NCBI GenBank assembly: GCA_004123355.1
Contig: SCHM01000001.1
Span: 8,318,193-8,382,192 of the forward strand
Length of the DNA: 64,000 nucleotides
Direction: 5' to 3'
Source: Amphirosellinia nigrospora
Taxonomy: Eukaryota > Ascomycota > Sordariomycetes > Xylariales > Xylariaceae
Part shown: piece after piece, positions 47,634-59,699 of the stretch
How positions within the stretch are numbered: position 1 is the first letter of the stretch
How the letters are laid out: every line of letters starts with the position of its first letter
The notes under the pieces: model-generated
Databases searched by the model: none
What the model was told of the DNA's origin: nothing
Seen by the model: the letters and a program-made list of their open reading frames with translations, nothing else
Translations under genes and position numbers: made by a program

Positions 47634-48097
47634 CTAAGCAGCCGCATAGCCCGGGAAGCAATCGTTCAGTGCCTTGCTGTGCTTATTGGCGGCATGCTCG
47701 GTAAGTCTAGGCAACAAACAGTAAGCACAAGCTTGTGTGAGAATTATCGTTCCGGTGGGATCGTCGGAAAGGATGCTTCAGGGGACTGTGACATACTGAG
47801 GAGCGCGCGTGGTCTTGAGGAAGGTTGACTTGCAGATAACGCACTGGATGTCCATCGCCTTCTCGTTCTGTGCACGTGGTCCTAAAGTCAGTGTCTAATA
47901 CTTCGCGACAGCGGCACAGAGAGGTCGTCGTCAACTTACCACTTTCAGCTGCGACTTCGCGGCCTTGCTGTCCTTCGCATTGCGCTCGCGCTTCTGCTGT
48001 GCCTTGGCGCCCTGGAAGCGGGATGAGATGTCAGCGCTCTACGGTCGACGAGGGGTTCTTCGTTCGGTGCAGCAGGTGGCAGACGTACGTTACCCAT
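47634..48097 (-). CDS. Small zinc-binding SERF/zf-met2-like protein
   Basis: Four exons: 48097-48089, 48011-47940, 47867-47797 and 47706-47634, giving 74 residues with no frame break. The first coding exon is only 9 nt (MGN). It continues GAKAQQKRERNAKDSKAAKS, the basic 4F5/SERF-type head. The zinc-finger part follows: IQCVICKSTFLKTTRAPQL, then TEHAANKHSK. This places a C2H2-like CxxC...H...H site at about aa 37-60. The family (zf-met2, At2g23090-like) is widespread and small; the molecular role is unclear. It converges on the oxygenase gene that ends 262 bases away. Confidence 0.88.
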
Positions 48098-51000
48098 TTT
48101 GGTGAAGTGGAGGCGTTGTCTACGAGATTCAACGACAAGAAAAGGAGGAGTCTGGCTTGTGATCACCGCGGGGCTCTTGGTGTTGAGGAAGGATCTACGG
48201 AGAAGGAGAAAGAAATGGAGAAGGCTGAAATGGAAAGAAAGGGTTTCGGGGCGTGGAAGATAAATGAAAATAAATCTGCTACCGGTATGTAACGTCATGG
48301 GCCAATCGGATTCACCTATTCACCTCCATTATGATTGTTTAGTTACGGTTATTTTTCTGGCAGCTGCACTGCATTTCTTAGTCCTTACTTAGCTCAATTA
48401 ACTAGTCCTGCAAGGGGCCTTACCTGAAGAGGTAAGGGGCGGAACGGCTTCTAGAAGCTCTGCATATGGCTTCCATGGTGGAGTGGGCCCGTTCTTCCTT
48501 ATCTGGAGACACAATGATACGAGGTAGTCTAGCAATTAACATCATTCTCTAAACATCGTCATTGCAAACGCGGGCAACCCTTGAAAAGCACCTCTGAGGC
48601 TCGCTGCAGCGAAATTAAGGCTACTTGCTTTGCCAATCAGACCGAGAAATGTGAATGAGTTGGCAATGCAGGAGCCCCTTGCATGAGTTCCTTACTTGCA
48701 TTTGTGTTGCTTTGCATAGGCATGATAGGTATTAACTTCGCCTCAACAGTGTCGGGTATTCCTTTTCTAATAATAGCTTTATTCACCCCCGGCTCGTTGA
48801 AGTGGCAAGTGCCTTGACCGTAACTATTATGGAACAGAGCTACAGCACTGAACTGTGATACAATTCCACGAAAGCAGAATTTTTCAAGGCAGGTGGTTAC
48901 CTTGACACCTGCAGTTCCTTATATATCAATGTTAGCATCATGACTGTGAAAAGCGGTTGTAGTCAAGGACATAGAATAGTATTCAGACTTCACTAATCCA
49001 CTAAGGAGTCAAGGGGGCCACAAGGTCTCGCCCCCTTGCTCCTCTAAACCGGGGGTCTCGGCCAATATTTCCAGTAGCCTCGTTCCTAGTTACCTACGAT
49101 CACGCTCAACCGCTCCCTTAGTGTTTCAGATAGTTGTAACAAGGGCTTGGAAAAGGGCTTGGATCCAATTAATAGCTCTTGGCCGTGTGACAATATGTTG
49201 GAAATCAGGGATTAATAGAAAGTGTAAGGCTCGTATAAGGAGAGACATACCCGTATGGCATCATATATGATAACGTGTAGGTCCTTCAATCCCTGCGTAT
49301 TATGGCCTTGTTGCGATTACGCAATGTCCGCTGGCAACGGTGGGACGAATGCATATCTCTGAGGCGTAGGGGCAGGATATAAGGTTGGGAATGTTCCTCC
49401 ATGTATCTATTCCCATCCCTGCATTGATTCTCGCATATGCCTGCATTGTACGGCTGTGTAGAGAGGTTGAGGGCCGCCTCGTCCCCTTTGCCATTGCGTA
49501 TTCTAAGAGGATTTTAAGAACTAGATTCAGCGTACTAAGGAGCAACGGTAAATGGGGGATGGGCCATGCTACATGCTATCTTCCCGCCGCCTTATTTATT
49601 AGAGGAAAATACCTTTTCCATCACAGCACTGAAGAGTACCTTAGGATTGGCCACCAAAATGTTACCTTGTGACAGGCCGAAATCGTTTACGACGAGAGGC
49701 CCCACAATGAATAATTTTATATCATTCCACAACAAGGGTGTTTCTGATTGCTCTTCTAGTACAATGATATATGCCATGCTCAAATAAAAGATCTAACTAA
49801 GCGCTTAGTCAGTAGCTGCTAATAATCCGAGAAGGGCTGAGGCAGCCAAAAAGAACGGTCGCTGATGCTATTTCAACGCCGGCCGGTCCGTCTTAAGTGG
49901 GCCATGGGGCCGAACCGGCGTGCTTCTCTAAACCCACACCCCGGCGCATAGCTCAGGAAATACTCCCACACATCCATCTCGCTCACACCACGGTCTGACA
50001 CACCTGCCTACCACCAGTACGGGTACAAGACCCAGCGGAGATAGGGCACTTTCGCTCATGGTTGGTGACTCCTTTACATCCTAGTATTTCAATGCCAACA
50101 CGTTAAGAGGCATTGCAGATGGAACTGTAATGATGAGGCGCACTACTTTGGGTCGCATCCATATGCCAAGACAAATCTTGTTACAATACAAGATACGATT
50201 TTAACGTTGAAACTGGGACTTGTAGCCGCGAGTCGTGATGAATGGTGCCTAAGTTATTTGTGTTCATGGGGTTGTCGTATGAGATGACTATCCAGAGAGC
50301 CAACTTGTCACAAGTACTCAAATAGAGGGCTTGGAATAGGTTCAAATTAAATAATAATCAACTAAGGTGCCAAAGGTGCCATGGGGATTTAAGAGCGCGA
50401 ATCCTCCTTTTTATGCTCGAATTCCTCTCGTCTATCCTTCGCGGACTTCCGTAGACACATCTAGCCGGAGACTGAGTGTCTCAAGTGTTCTATTTCAGCT
50501 TCGGTGTTTGCTTGAGACTTACAATCATTTCGTACGACTGCCTCAGCCTCATAGAATAGTATTTAGCGAAATGTGTGGCATTGTATAATGCTTCATGAAA
50601 GATCCGTGTAACAGTCACTCCCTTTTCGGATCCACGGGGTTTCATAAACGATAAACAATTACCCACATAGTTGAACACTGAGAAAGGAGGCAAATCCGGA
50701 CAATGAGTTGACTAAAGTCGCTAAGAATCCTATTTAAAATACGAACCATATAATAAACAAAGGAATGGCAATATATGAAGACCAATTCGGTTACAGCTAA
50801 CTTGGGGTATGCCAGGTCGAATTATTATTAGTGGTGTAAGTTTCGAATAGGCACATCCCCAGGCTGATATCGAAACACTAGTTGACAGTAGTTTACGAAA
50901 CCAATAGACCTATGAACTGTTTTAGTTTGAGAACTACTAAAACATCGGGAATCTTCATTGGGTGTTGTTAGTAAACAGCCCAACCGCAAACATTGCGGCG

Positions 51001-51384
51001 ATGATAATAGGACAACGTGGTAGACAGGAGATAAATTTTGAAACTACGGCAACCTCATATACTTAAACTTTTAGCTACAGTGATAAATCTATGATTTTAT
51101 AAAAATTGTTGCAGCTGAACTGCACGCAGAAAACGAGGCTAGAAAACAGGTGTAAGTGATGTGTAGGGTGAGATGTGGGCAAATTATGCCCAACTAAAAA
51201 TAGGGCTGGCATCTGGCAGCAGCCGGAGCGGTTTGCCATCACGCCTCAATCGCATCGAATACGCGACCGCGACATAACTCGTTGGAGACATGTATTCCAA
51301 TCATATCGCCTCTTTTTATGCAAACAATCGTGATTAAAATCAAAGTAATACCGCAATTTCTCGCATGAGATAAGATATCTCGAC
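48098..51384. other. 3.3-kb gene-free region
   Basis: No supportable gene on either strand. Open frames around 49300-49670 and 50367-50693 are short, overlapping and without motifs. AT-rich stretches lie at 50700-51110. Some sequences around 49010-49060 are locally self-complementary, but no tRNA could be built. Confidence 0.55.
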
Positions 51385-52281
51385 ATGGCGAACGCGGATA
51401 CACTTCCCGAAAATATCACTACAAGCCGCTTCAACGAAACCTTGAGCCGCTATGCTCCGCTAATCGAATCCATTTTCCTCGGGAAAAGGTGAGTAGTCGG
51501 GGTAAGAAATGCACGAGTTCTCTACTAATCAGCTACGCTATAGTCCAAAGCCGGTCAATCATCTCTCTTGAACTTGACGAGTATCGGTATGGGGTGGCCA
51601 CGGAGACATTTCGATCTGAAAAGCCAAGACGGCAACACGAGACGATTCAAGACATTAGTAGATTGGAAGTTGTAAGTGTAGCTTCGGGGCTCTATCTATA
51701 TGCCTTATGTCCGCTTACATGACATTCCAGACGCCACGGGAAGTTTCGGCCAACATTGATGAAGCTCGTCTCATCGAATGATGAAGAAACAGTCAAGAAG
51801 ATCATCCGAGAGGCAATGTCACAATACTGGCTCGACAAAAACGTCGCGAAAGCCACAGACGCCATTGCTAAGCTAAAGGGTGTCGGCCCTGCAACAGCTT
51901 CACTTCTACTCTCAGTGCACGACCCAGAGCAAGTCATCTTTTTCTCGACGAAGCTTATTGGTGGCTGTGTTGTGGTGGACAAAAGTCACCGATCAAGTAT
52001 AATGCAAAAGAATACCAGCAGTTGAACATAGCTGCAGACAAGCTCGCTAAGCGGCTTCAAGTAGGGGCCACGGATATTGAAAGAGTAGCCTACGTGGTCA
52101 TGAAAGACGACACCTGGCAGCCTCCCCCTCCCATCAGCGAACCCCCAAACAAACCGTCGACGGAAAGGGCAAAGCTAACAGTCGAGTCACAAATAAAGCG
52201 CCAGCGAAAAGAAAGAGTAATGCGGCCGTAGACACGGATGAAAGGCCAACGCGACGCTCCCAACGACGAAAGATATCGTGA
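51385..52281 (+). CDS. Conserved fungal helix-hairpin-helix-like protein of unknown function (several frame breaks)
   Basis: ATG 51385 (MANADTLPENITTSRFNETL). Introns are 51489-51536 or nearby and about 51673-51729. Landmarks are LDEYRYGVATETF, FRPTLMKLVSSNDEETV, a GVGPATASLLLSVHDPEQV helix-hairpin-helix-like turn, FFSDEAYWWL, IKYNAKEYQQL and TDIERVAYVV. A Lys/Arg-rich tail follows (APAKRKSNAAV, ending RRSQRRKIS, stop TGA 52279-52281), which could be a nuclear signal. HhH turns of this type contact DNA backbone in base-excision glycosylases, but the catalytic Lys/Asp pair is not evident, so DNA binding is inference. At least four one-base losses (for example near 51735, 51949 and 52160) interrupt the frame. 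Confidence 0.6.
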
Positions 52282-52477
52282 AGTGTTACCCGTCTGCGCC
52301 AAGGTCAAGGAATACGTTAGCGACGAGGCCAAGAAGGAGCCTCATGCTTTCCTGTCCCACTTCCACTTCGTCGTGGGAGACTTGCCTGCGAACTCAATTG
52401 CGCCGGAGCTGGACGACGCCAATACAACGGCCGTGTTGAAGATCTACGAGAGCCAGGATGTGAGGGGGGGTCTCTAG
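52282..52477 (+). pseudogene. Coding-like remnant
   Basis: About 60 codons of protein-like sequence (CAKVKEYVSDEAKKEPHAF, FHFVVGDLPANSIAPELDD) directly after the previous stop in another frame, with high GC. There is no start and no recognised family. It may belong to a lost neighbour or be chance. Confidence 0.25.
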
Positions 52478-53448
52478 CCTCTGATGCAGTAGATGTCCAT
52501 GCTCTAGGCACGTACTCGGCTTATCTATCGGCTGTGGATTTCTTCTCCGCCCCCGCCAAGAGTGGCAGGTCCCCGTTGCCTACGCTAGACGGAACTTCAT
52601 CATAGATCCTAGCGGCCAGCCACTTTGGCGGTAGATCTGTGAAGCCAAAAACACCCCAAAACTTGAGATGGGGAGGACAAACACGTGTTACCCATTCCTG
52701 TACATAATGAATAGAGGTAAAAGAGAGTAGCAGTGTTCTGATAAGAGAAAAGTTTAATAATACTAGTCGTCACACTGTACTTAAGCAGTAAAATAGTTTC
52801 AAAAAAAAACACATGATTTTCTTGTTGTCTAAAGACTCTTCCCCACCGTTCCCCCACCCTGCCCCCCAAAACAGAAAAAGGGAGAGCATCCTAGGCATAA
52901 ACTAAATGGAAGTTTTTTGCATGCGCCAATGTAGGAAGGAAACCCGGAGAGCCCCGTCATAATCCCGGCTCTAGTCTTCGGTGCTAATCTGAATAAGGCT
53001 CTGAGAACCTCGGCAGCTATGGGGCCGTGAAAGCGGATAGATAATACCGAATCTAATTATCAACACTAGAAGATTCATTAGTGTTCCTTTTTTCTTCGAC
53101 ATGAGCTTCTTTGTTTTCACCAGTCGGCGTTCAGACGCCATAATAGTTCCTGCCAAGATTGGTTGAGCATGGATTTTAAACTTCTCACGAGGAAAATTCT
53201 TAGGTGAACGCCAACACAGCTCACGTGCAAAGTGAAACTTGGGAATAACAACATCACATTATCTCCCGGGGCTTACTCAGCCGCCCTGCTTATAATATAT
53301 TGGCTGGCGCCAGCACTCTCCTGACATCCTGCTGACCCGATGGAAGGCAGTTTTGTCGGACACACGTAGAAAAAGTATAAAGAAGTTGTATTGGTCCAAT
53401 AATTATGATCTATCATTATAGAAAATAGGCATCGAAATAGAGAAGTAA
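52478..53448. other. Intergenic region
   Basis: About 1 kb without a supportable gene; an A run at 52801-52809. It includes the promoter of the following secreted hydrolase. Confidence 0.5.
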
Positions 53449-54980
53449 ATGATTCGTGCATTGGAAATCTTGGCCGTGTTGAGTTTGACTGGCCAGTCAC
53501 TGGGTAGCCCTGGACTAAGCCAGCCAGCTGTACGACAAACTTCCACAATCGACCGATCAACATTAAACGGTCAATTCTTTGTCGGTTATCAGGCATGGTT
53601 CCGGCCCCTTGAAGATGATGGCAACTCGCATTGGACAACGTAAGTGTGGCGACGCTTTGTAAACACATCGTATGCTCACAGGTTGTGTATATTTTTTTAG
53701 TGACACACCCTCACCAGAGGTCGGGCACGGTAAGTAAATAAATCCTCCTGCTGACCCTGCATATTGGCTGTTTCTAACGCTCGATTTTAGTGGGCGTCGA
53801 TATGATACCGGACGTGACTGGATACCCGGCTGATTGTCTCTTCGACACCCCATCATCCCCGGATGGCTCATCCGCCCAATTCTACAGCAATGACTGTGAT
53901 GGCGTCGTGGACCTTCATTTAAGATGATGGCGGATCACGGGATTAGCGGAGCGTTCTTACAGCGTTTCTATGGGTACATTAATGAAGCTAACGGTGGCTG
54001 GATCAACGTATGTGCTTCTCGATGGACCACGAGTAACACCACTCTCTGACGGCGATCATTAGATCCTAAACTCGGCCAGGGCAGCTGCGGAGAAGTACGG
54101 CGTGGCTTCGTAATAGAATATGTCACGATCCTCGCAAGGGGTAGGTGTAAACATCTGTTGTTGCACAGAGGACCAGTGAAGTCATCTCCGTGGGCCCTGT
54201 ATGACTACTTGACTATATACAGAGAGTCTCTTTGTGCTCAGATCCCTGTTTCCTGGCAGAATAACCTGAATGGCGCGGTCACTGGATCCACAAATATCAC
54301 GGCGACGTTTCTCGCTGATCTCGCAATGTTGAGTGACATCACCTCGTCACCCGCCTATATGCATCACAGAGGCAAGCCGGTCGTCGAGATATGGGGCTTC
54401 GGGATCGTCGACGAGGTCACGGCGGACGATGGCGTCGCCATCGTGACGGCCCTCAAGGAGGCCGGCTGGTACGTGATCCTTGGCGTACAGCAGGCGTGGC
54501 ATGCGGAGCTGGTGGAAACCAGCCAGGTCGCTTTGGGCAAGTGTATCGCCTCGCCGACCTGCTCCAACCCTGGACGGTCGGCGCCTACGACATCGACGGG
54601 TACCCGGGCTTCCTAAACGGACGGCAGGCGGTCGAGGACGCCGGGGCCCTTCGCGACCTGGCCATCGACAGCAGCATCGTCGTGTGGCCGGGCGGATCCA
54701 GCAGCAACGCGAACCCAGACGAACAGTTTGACCATTTCCCAAGATGGAATGGCTCGTTCTACCAGATGCAGCTCGACGGCGCCGTGTCGTTGAAGCCAAC
54801 TTTCATCTTTGGCGCCATGTTCGACGAGGCCAACGAGGGCACTTCGATTACCCCGTCCTGAAGACCAGTGATTTGCCCATTAATCAGCGGTTTCTAGGCA
54901 TCGATGATGACATGGCCCCGGACTCGTACCTTCGGATGGCTGGGGACGCTGCTGCACGATTTGCAGAAGCCTGGCAGTAG
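53449..54980 (+). CDS. Secreted glycoside hydrolase, GH71/GH99-like (several frame breaks)
   Basis: ATG 53449 starts a signal peptide (MIRALEILAVLSLTGQSLGS). Exons begin 53449-53639, 53701-53729, 53791-54007 and 54063 onward. Conserved features are NGQFFVGYQAWFRPLEDDG, VGVDMIPDVTGYPADCLFD, VVDLHL plus MMADHGISGAFLQRFYGY, RAAAEKYG, HHRGKPVVEIWGFG, YDIDGYPGFL and PTFIFGAMFDEANEGTS. The carboxylate-bearing MFDEANEGT near the end and the GYQ/DxxFLQ segments are typical of the fungal xylosidase/arabinosidase-like group related to GH71 and GH99. Family assignment is from pattern memory. The frame changes at several short homopolymers (for example near 53921, 54108, 54540 and 54858). Probably extracellular and active on plant or fungal polysaccharide. 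Confidence 0.65.
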
Positions 54981-56325
54981 CGTTTGGAGGTTATAAAGCA
55001 TGTTTGTTACGTTGTGGTGTCAAGATACTGTCGAAATAATATCGCAGGTATCCATATTGATCCCAATATAGGTGTCAGGACAACACCGAACCTTTTAGAA
55101 TAATCACATGCGATCAGTGCTTGGTATATCATATCGCTGATCCTCTTCATTTATGGGTGTGAGAGATCGATCAATCGAATAGATTCTATCTTCCGAAATC
55201 CCCGGATGGACATGTTTTGATTTGACAAGACAACGGCCCTGTCGTTCGTATAAGCGACGGCAACCCGCACCGTCGCAGGAGGAGCTAAAAAAGACCTAGA
55301 CAAACAAACACCCCCAGCACTGAGAAATCAAACCGTTTTATCAGCTGTGGATGTCGAGAGATAGGAGCTGTCCGACGGTCCAAACGAGGAAAGAGATCTC
55401 CAAATCGTACCTGGTTTTTATGTCGGATGGTACTGGACTATTTTCATGCACGATGCAATTCCCACTAGCATCCTGGTAAGGGTTCATCGGGCCTGCAAGG
55501 CACGCCCACCGGTGTAGTAGTAGTTAGTTAATTGCCCATTCCGCCTCACAAGAGAGAACCCGGAAACTATCCCATTGGTACTCGGTAGACTCGGTAGGGG
55601 AAATTCTCCGATAAGCTGGACCGCGGTTGGACGGCCCGTGGATGCGACGCACTGGATACCCGTTTCTTCTCTAGCCAGACTGCTTAGTGTGAGTTGTTCC
55701 GTCATCGACCAAATTGAAGCCATTGCAGAGTTTGTCGTCCTTTTGATGATTAAGTACGTCTCTATGCCTTGATTAGGATACGAGTGTAGAGGCTAAGGCA
55801 GTTGGGCAATGTATAGCGCTGTTTCGAAATGCCGGGACTACTGTAGTTAGCAGACTACACTAAGAGGAGGAGGACAACCTTTTCGACGCCGGAACATCTG
55901 CCCGACGATCAAGATGGGCTTGCTTATGTCGGTACACATAGCACGCAACATGTCTAGCGGCTGTCACAGGCGGCTCTAGACTTTTCGCTTCCTCAATATG
56001 CAAGGTTATCAGCATCCTCTCCAGTATTGATACTTATGTATGCTCGTACGTTAGTCGCCTTGGGAGTAGTCTCATTCAGAACCGCAACGTCCCACTGGCT
56101 TCGAACATGTTTAAACCACTTTCAAAACACATAATAAATCCTGCATACTTATGACAAAATGGCTCGGAGTTTTTCTCATCCTCGCTATCCAGCATTTAGT
56201 AATCTTATCATAAAGAGGCGGAGGTAGCATTTATAGAGAGACATGTTAATCACAGAGCCTGCCCATGATTCTTACCCACGACAACACCCTCTCTACTCGA
56301 AGTTGGCAGTATAGCAACACATAAC
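54981..56325. other. Intergenic region
   Basis: 1.3 kb without a supportable gene. Open frames 55484-55723 (minus) and 55575-55772 (plus) overlap each other and lack motifs. Confidence 0.55.
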
Positions 56326-57993
56326 ATGATGTCGACATTCGACTCCTCGGAGCCCATCCCACTCTCTCCTCCGAAACTCAAGAAGAACATGATCGCTTGT
56401 CGAGAGAAGGATGTAGCGGAATCTTTCTATCGTCTACTGCGAGCCCTCCGCAAGGAGGCAGAAGACGTCGCCGCTAGGGGGTCGGACGTGATCCCCACGA
56501 TAGACTACTTCGACATCCACGACAGCGTAAAGGCATCGGCGTTCAGAAGGGCACTAAGGAAGCGCGGCGTAGCCGTCATCAAGCGCGTGGTCCCGCTCAC
56601 CGTAGCACAGACCTGGAAGGAGGAGACGCTGGATTACATCGCCGACAACCCGCAGGCGAGAGGCTATCCGTCACACGATCCTCAGCTATACGACCTATAC
56701 TGGAGCCCAAGTCAGGTCCACGCACGTGTAGACTCACGTTTGCTCGACGCCCAACGGTTCGCCATGAGCACTTGGCACGCAAGCGACGAGCAAGCCCTCG
56801 TCAGCGCAGAACACCCAGTTGTGTACGCGGACCGGGTGCGGGTTCGGACGGCAGATGACATCCCTCCCCAAGCAGCGCTCACGTGGACAACGGGAGCGTA
56901 GAGCGGTGGGAGTCGGACGGGTACGGGGCGTCGGGTACGTATCGGGCCGTGTTCGATGGCCGCTGGGAGGACTACGACCCCTGGGACAGCAGTCCGCGGC
57001 TACACATCACGACAGACCTGTACAACCGCTCCGGGTCGTGCAGCATGTTCCGAATGTTTCAGGGGTTCCTCAGCCTCTCATCCGTGCCAGCGGGCGGCGG
57101 CGCCCTGACGGTGTGTCCGATGCTGCAACTGAGCACGGCATATCTCCTCCTCCGACCGTTCTTCACGCCGCGGTATAAGAGCCCGGCGGACCACGAAATG
57201 AGAATGGGGGACCGGCTAAGAGGTCGGAATTGGACTTCCTACACCCTAATAATTGGAACCTCAACGTCTCGCAGACGAGTATCCTCCACGGTGCCGTGCC
57301 GGGTTACCAACATGAGCTGAGCACCGCACTACACCCACACCTCCAGCTCCAGCGCACCATGGTATCGGTCCCCGATCTTGAGCCGGGCGATTATGTGATA
57401 TGGCACCCGGACGTCGTACACGCCGTAGACGGGGCATACTTCCCAACAGCCCACAACCCAGGCCCCAACTTCAACTCCAACTCCAACCCCAACCCGTTCG
57501 CACCGTCGAGCTTCTCCCTAAACTCACCAACTAATTATCACTTCCCCTCCGGCCCGAGCTCTTCGTCGCATGGTCCTTCCAATTCGATCTCCAGCTCATC
57601 GGGCTCGAGCTCCAGATCCGGCTCTCTTTCTAGCCGTAACTTCAACAGCAGCGGGTACCCGTCGAGCCTATCCTCATCGACAACCTCGCCTTCATATACC
57701 CACACCCGCAACCACAGCCATGCCCGCAGGAGCATCACAAACCCGATCCCACATCGTCCCCATCCTCGCTATTCATCTGATACGACAATCCTCTACATTC
57801 CCGCTTGTCCCTGACGCAGACGAACGCGCTCTACCTCGCGCGTCAGCGGCGGGCGTTTTTACTTGGGCTCGCGGCCCCAGACTTCTCTGAGGCCGGGAAC
57901 GGATCGTCAGGCGAGCGAGACAACACAGGACGCTCGGGGTCCAAGATGTTGCGGACGCAGGCGGTGAGGACGGGCTCCGAAGCATGGGTCTAA
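56326..57993 (+). CDS. DUF1479 family oxygenase-fold protein with a Ser/Asn-rich insertion
   Basis: Apparently intronless, about 556 residues after allowing a few single-base shifts (near 56865, 57228 and 57813). Family landmarks in order are RKRGVAVIKRVVPLTVAQTW, QLYDLYWSPSQVHAR, STWHASD, YADRVRVR and HVDNGSVERWESDGYG (the HxD metal pair). They continue YDPWDSSPRL, SMFRMFQGFLSLS, AYLLLRPFF, PGYQHELSTALHPHLQL, LEPGDYVIWHPDVVHAVDG (distal His) and LYIPACP, then ALYLARQRRAFLLG. DUF1479 (YbiU-like) proteins share the 2-oxoglutarate/Fe(II) double-stranded beta-helix; substrates are unknown. Between AHNPGP and TTILYIPACP lies an insertion of about 100 residues that is almost entirely Ser, Asn, Pro and Thr. 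It is not part of the usual fold. The start is taken at the first of two adjacent ATGs. Confidence 0.82.
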
Positions 57994-58746
57994 CGCCCTT
58001 CGAGGAGGTCAGCAGCAGACGAAATAATAGCAATAATAATCGGGAGATGGAGAGGGAGAAAAATATGCGACTCCTACGACTCGCGAATGGGATTCTATTC
58101 CCTGATCGCTTCGATGGCGTTCTAAAAAAAGGGGGAGGGAGGCGGTAAAAGCCGACTTGATTTTTGACACTATTTCTTGTCCATTGAATAATCTTTTTGT
58201 CTAAATGGTCGGCTGGCTGGTTGGTTTGGGATAATAAAATAGGGTTATGGAATGGCATAGGGATAGCGATAGTATTAGTTAATAAACTTGACCCCACGGA
58301 TACAGCTATTGGCTATTGGATATCACCTGGTACGCGAGCAATAAGGGAAGGACAGAAAGACGATGTAGAATGCACGGTCCCACAACTGTCGATTGACTGG
58401 GCTAGCATAAAATGCAGTTTCGTAATCATTTGACATTCGTAAGATACTCGGGCATCCGAAAGGATAAAGCCCGGTCCATTTCGGCGGTTTTATGACCTCT
58501 AAGAAAACTGCCCTGTAAACTGGACAACTCCACTCCAGGTAATTTTTGGCCCTGCACTCTCGGGCATTACTTGTTCAGGATTCCACGTCTGATCAAGCCT
58601 AACATAGGTGGAAGATATTCTTCGTTAATATACGTACTGAACCTGCCACAAGCTCGAACGCCAACCGGAAGCATCACTCCGAATAAGCCTCCCGAACGCC
58701 GTTTTAGAAAGGGTTCCGCCAGGCTCAGGCGAGGTAGAGAACTCGC
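57994..58746. other. Convergent 3' region
   Basis: Lies between the DUF1479 gene (plus) and the BAP31-like gene (minus); it holds both 3' UTRs. A short A-run/G-run block is at about 58123-58140. No gene seen. Confidence 0.5.
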
Positions 58747-59699
58747 TTATTTATCCTTGCGAGTGCCAGCGGGGGGTTGGGTCTCGCCATACTTCTCGCA
58801 AAGGTTGTTGTACTCGCGGGAGAGCCCCTCGGCCTGCTTCTTGAGGGTTTCGATATCACGGTCGCGCCTTTCGATCCCTTTCTTAGACCGGCGATCTCAC
58901 CGGGCTTGCCGGCAACAGCAAGCTTCTCGCTATTCTTGGTCTTCTTGTCTGTGCCCTCGTACTGCTTAAGCTTCTCCTCGAGGCGCAGCATGTCCAAGAT
59001 CATGATGTACGTTCGGTTCAGGATTAGCGACAAGAAAAGTGTGAATCCGCACAGGTACATGTTTCGCTGGCTGTAAAACTTGCGGGCTTGGACTTCGAGT
59101 CGCTCGTGGCCCATCACAGCACTGTAGAAATGGCATTGTTAGCGGAGTTTAGCAGGTAACGTCGTACCAATCTGGCGGACTACACAAATCTGCCAATCAA
59201 AACAAATGGCAATCGAGGGAGTCTTCATGGCGGATGGGCCTCAGAGAAGGGGGTAGGACTTACGCAGCACCCTTGGTTGAATCAGTAGCGGCTGCCAATT
59301 CGACTTGTACACGATAGACGCGGTTAACGCTGTCAAGGAAGAGAATCAGGATGAAGATGAAGGTGATCTTAAGGCCGTATTGGATCTTGGCTATAATCGG
59401 GTTTTCGGATAGGAAGCTGAAAAGTACAACGTTAGCGAACAATTCGATAAGCCAGAGCTCGGGGTCTCAGAAAGATGTCTTCCTATTGGGCGGCGTAACG
59501 TACGTAAACATCTTGCGTTTTACGGTAAAGGGCATCGGGACGACGAGCAACATAAAAAGCGTCATCTCTGCTACGAGGAGCAGGAAAACCTGGTCGGCCA
59601 GTGTTAGTAAATTCATGGTGATTACATAACCAGGGATTGATCTGTTGGATCTGGACCGCGAAGGACGGGGAGGCATACGAGGGTGTAGTAGAGCGTCAT
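58747..59699 (-). CDS. BAP31/Yet3-like ER membrane protein (one frame break)
   Basis: Exons 59699-59679, 59589-59504, 59416-59264 and 59121-58747 give 211 residues once one missing A near 58885 is allowed. Three membrane helices are visible: VFLLLVAEMTLFMLLVVP, then ITFIFILILFLDSVNRVYRV and YLCGFTLFLSLILNRTYIMI. A cytosolic coiled coil follows (EEKLKQYEG, then ERRDRDIETLKKQAEGL and SREYNNLCEKYGE). BAP31-family proteins act as ER chaperones and sorting factors for membrane proteins. The protein ends GTRKDK, giving an RKxx-type dilysine-like ER-retrieval end. Introns of 89, 87 and 142 nt use GTATGC, GTACGT and GTAAGT donors. Confidence 0.9.

Noticed and set aside
49010-49060. Short hairpin around GGGGGCCACAAGGTCTCGCCCCC
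   Set aside because: The stem is short with no flanking gene or repeat partner, so no function can be assigned.
57450-57790. Ser/Asn-rich stretch of the DUF1479 gene as an intron
   Set aside because: The frame is open throughout and no good donor/acceptor pair with a branch site bounds it; kept as a coding insertion, though RNA data could change this.
45878-57993. Possible secondary-metabolite cluster (two oxygenases, hydrolases)
   Set aside because: No polyketide, peptide or terpene synthase, transporter or cluster regulator is present, and unrelated conserved genes are interspersed.
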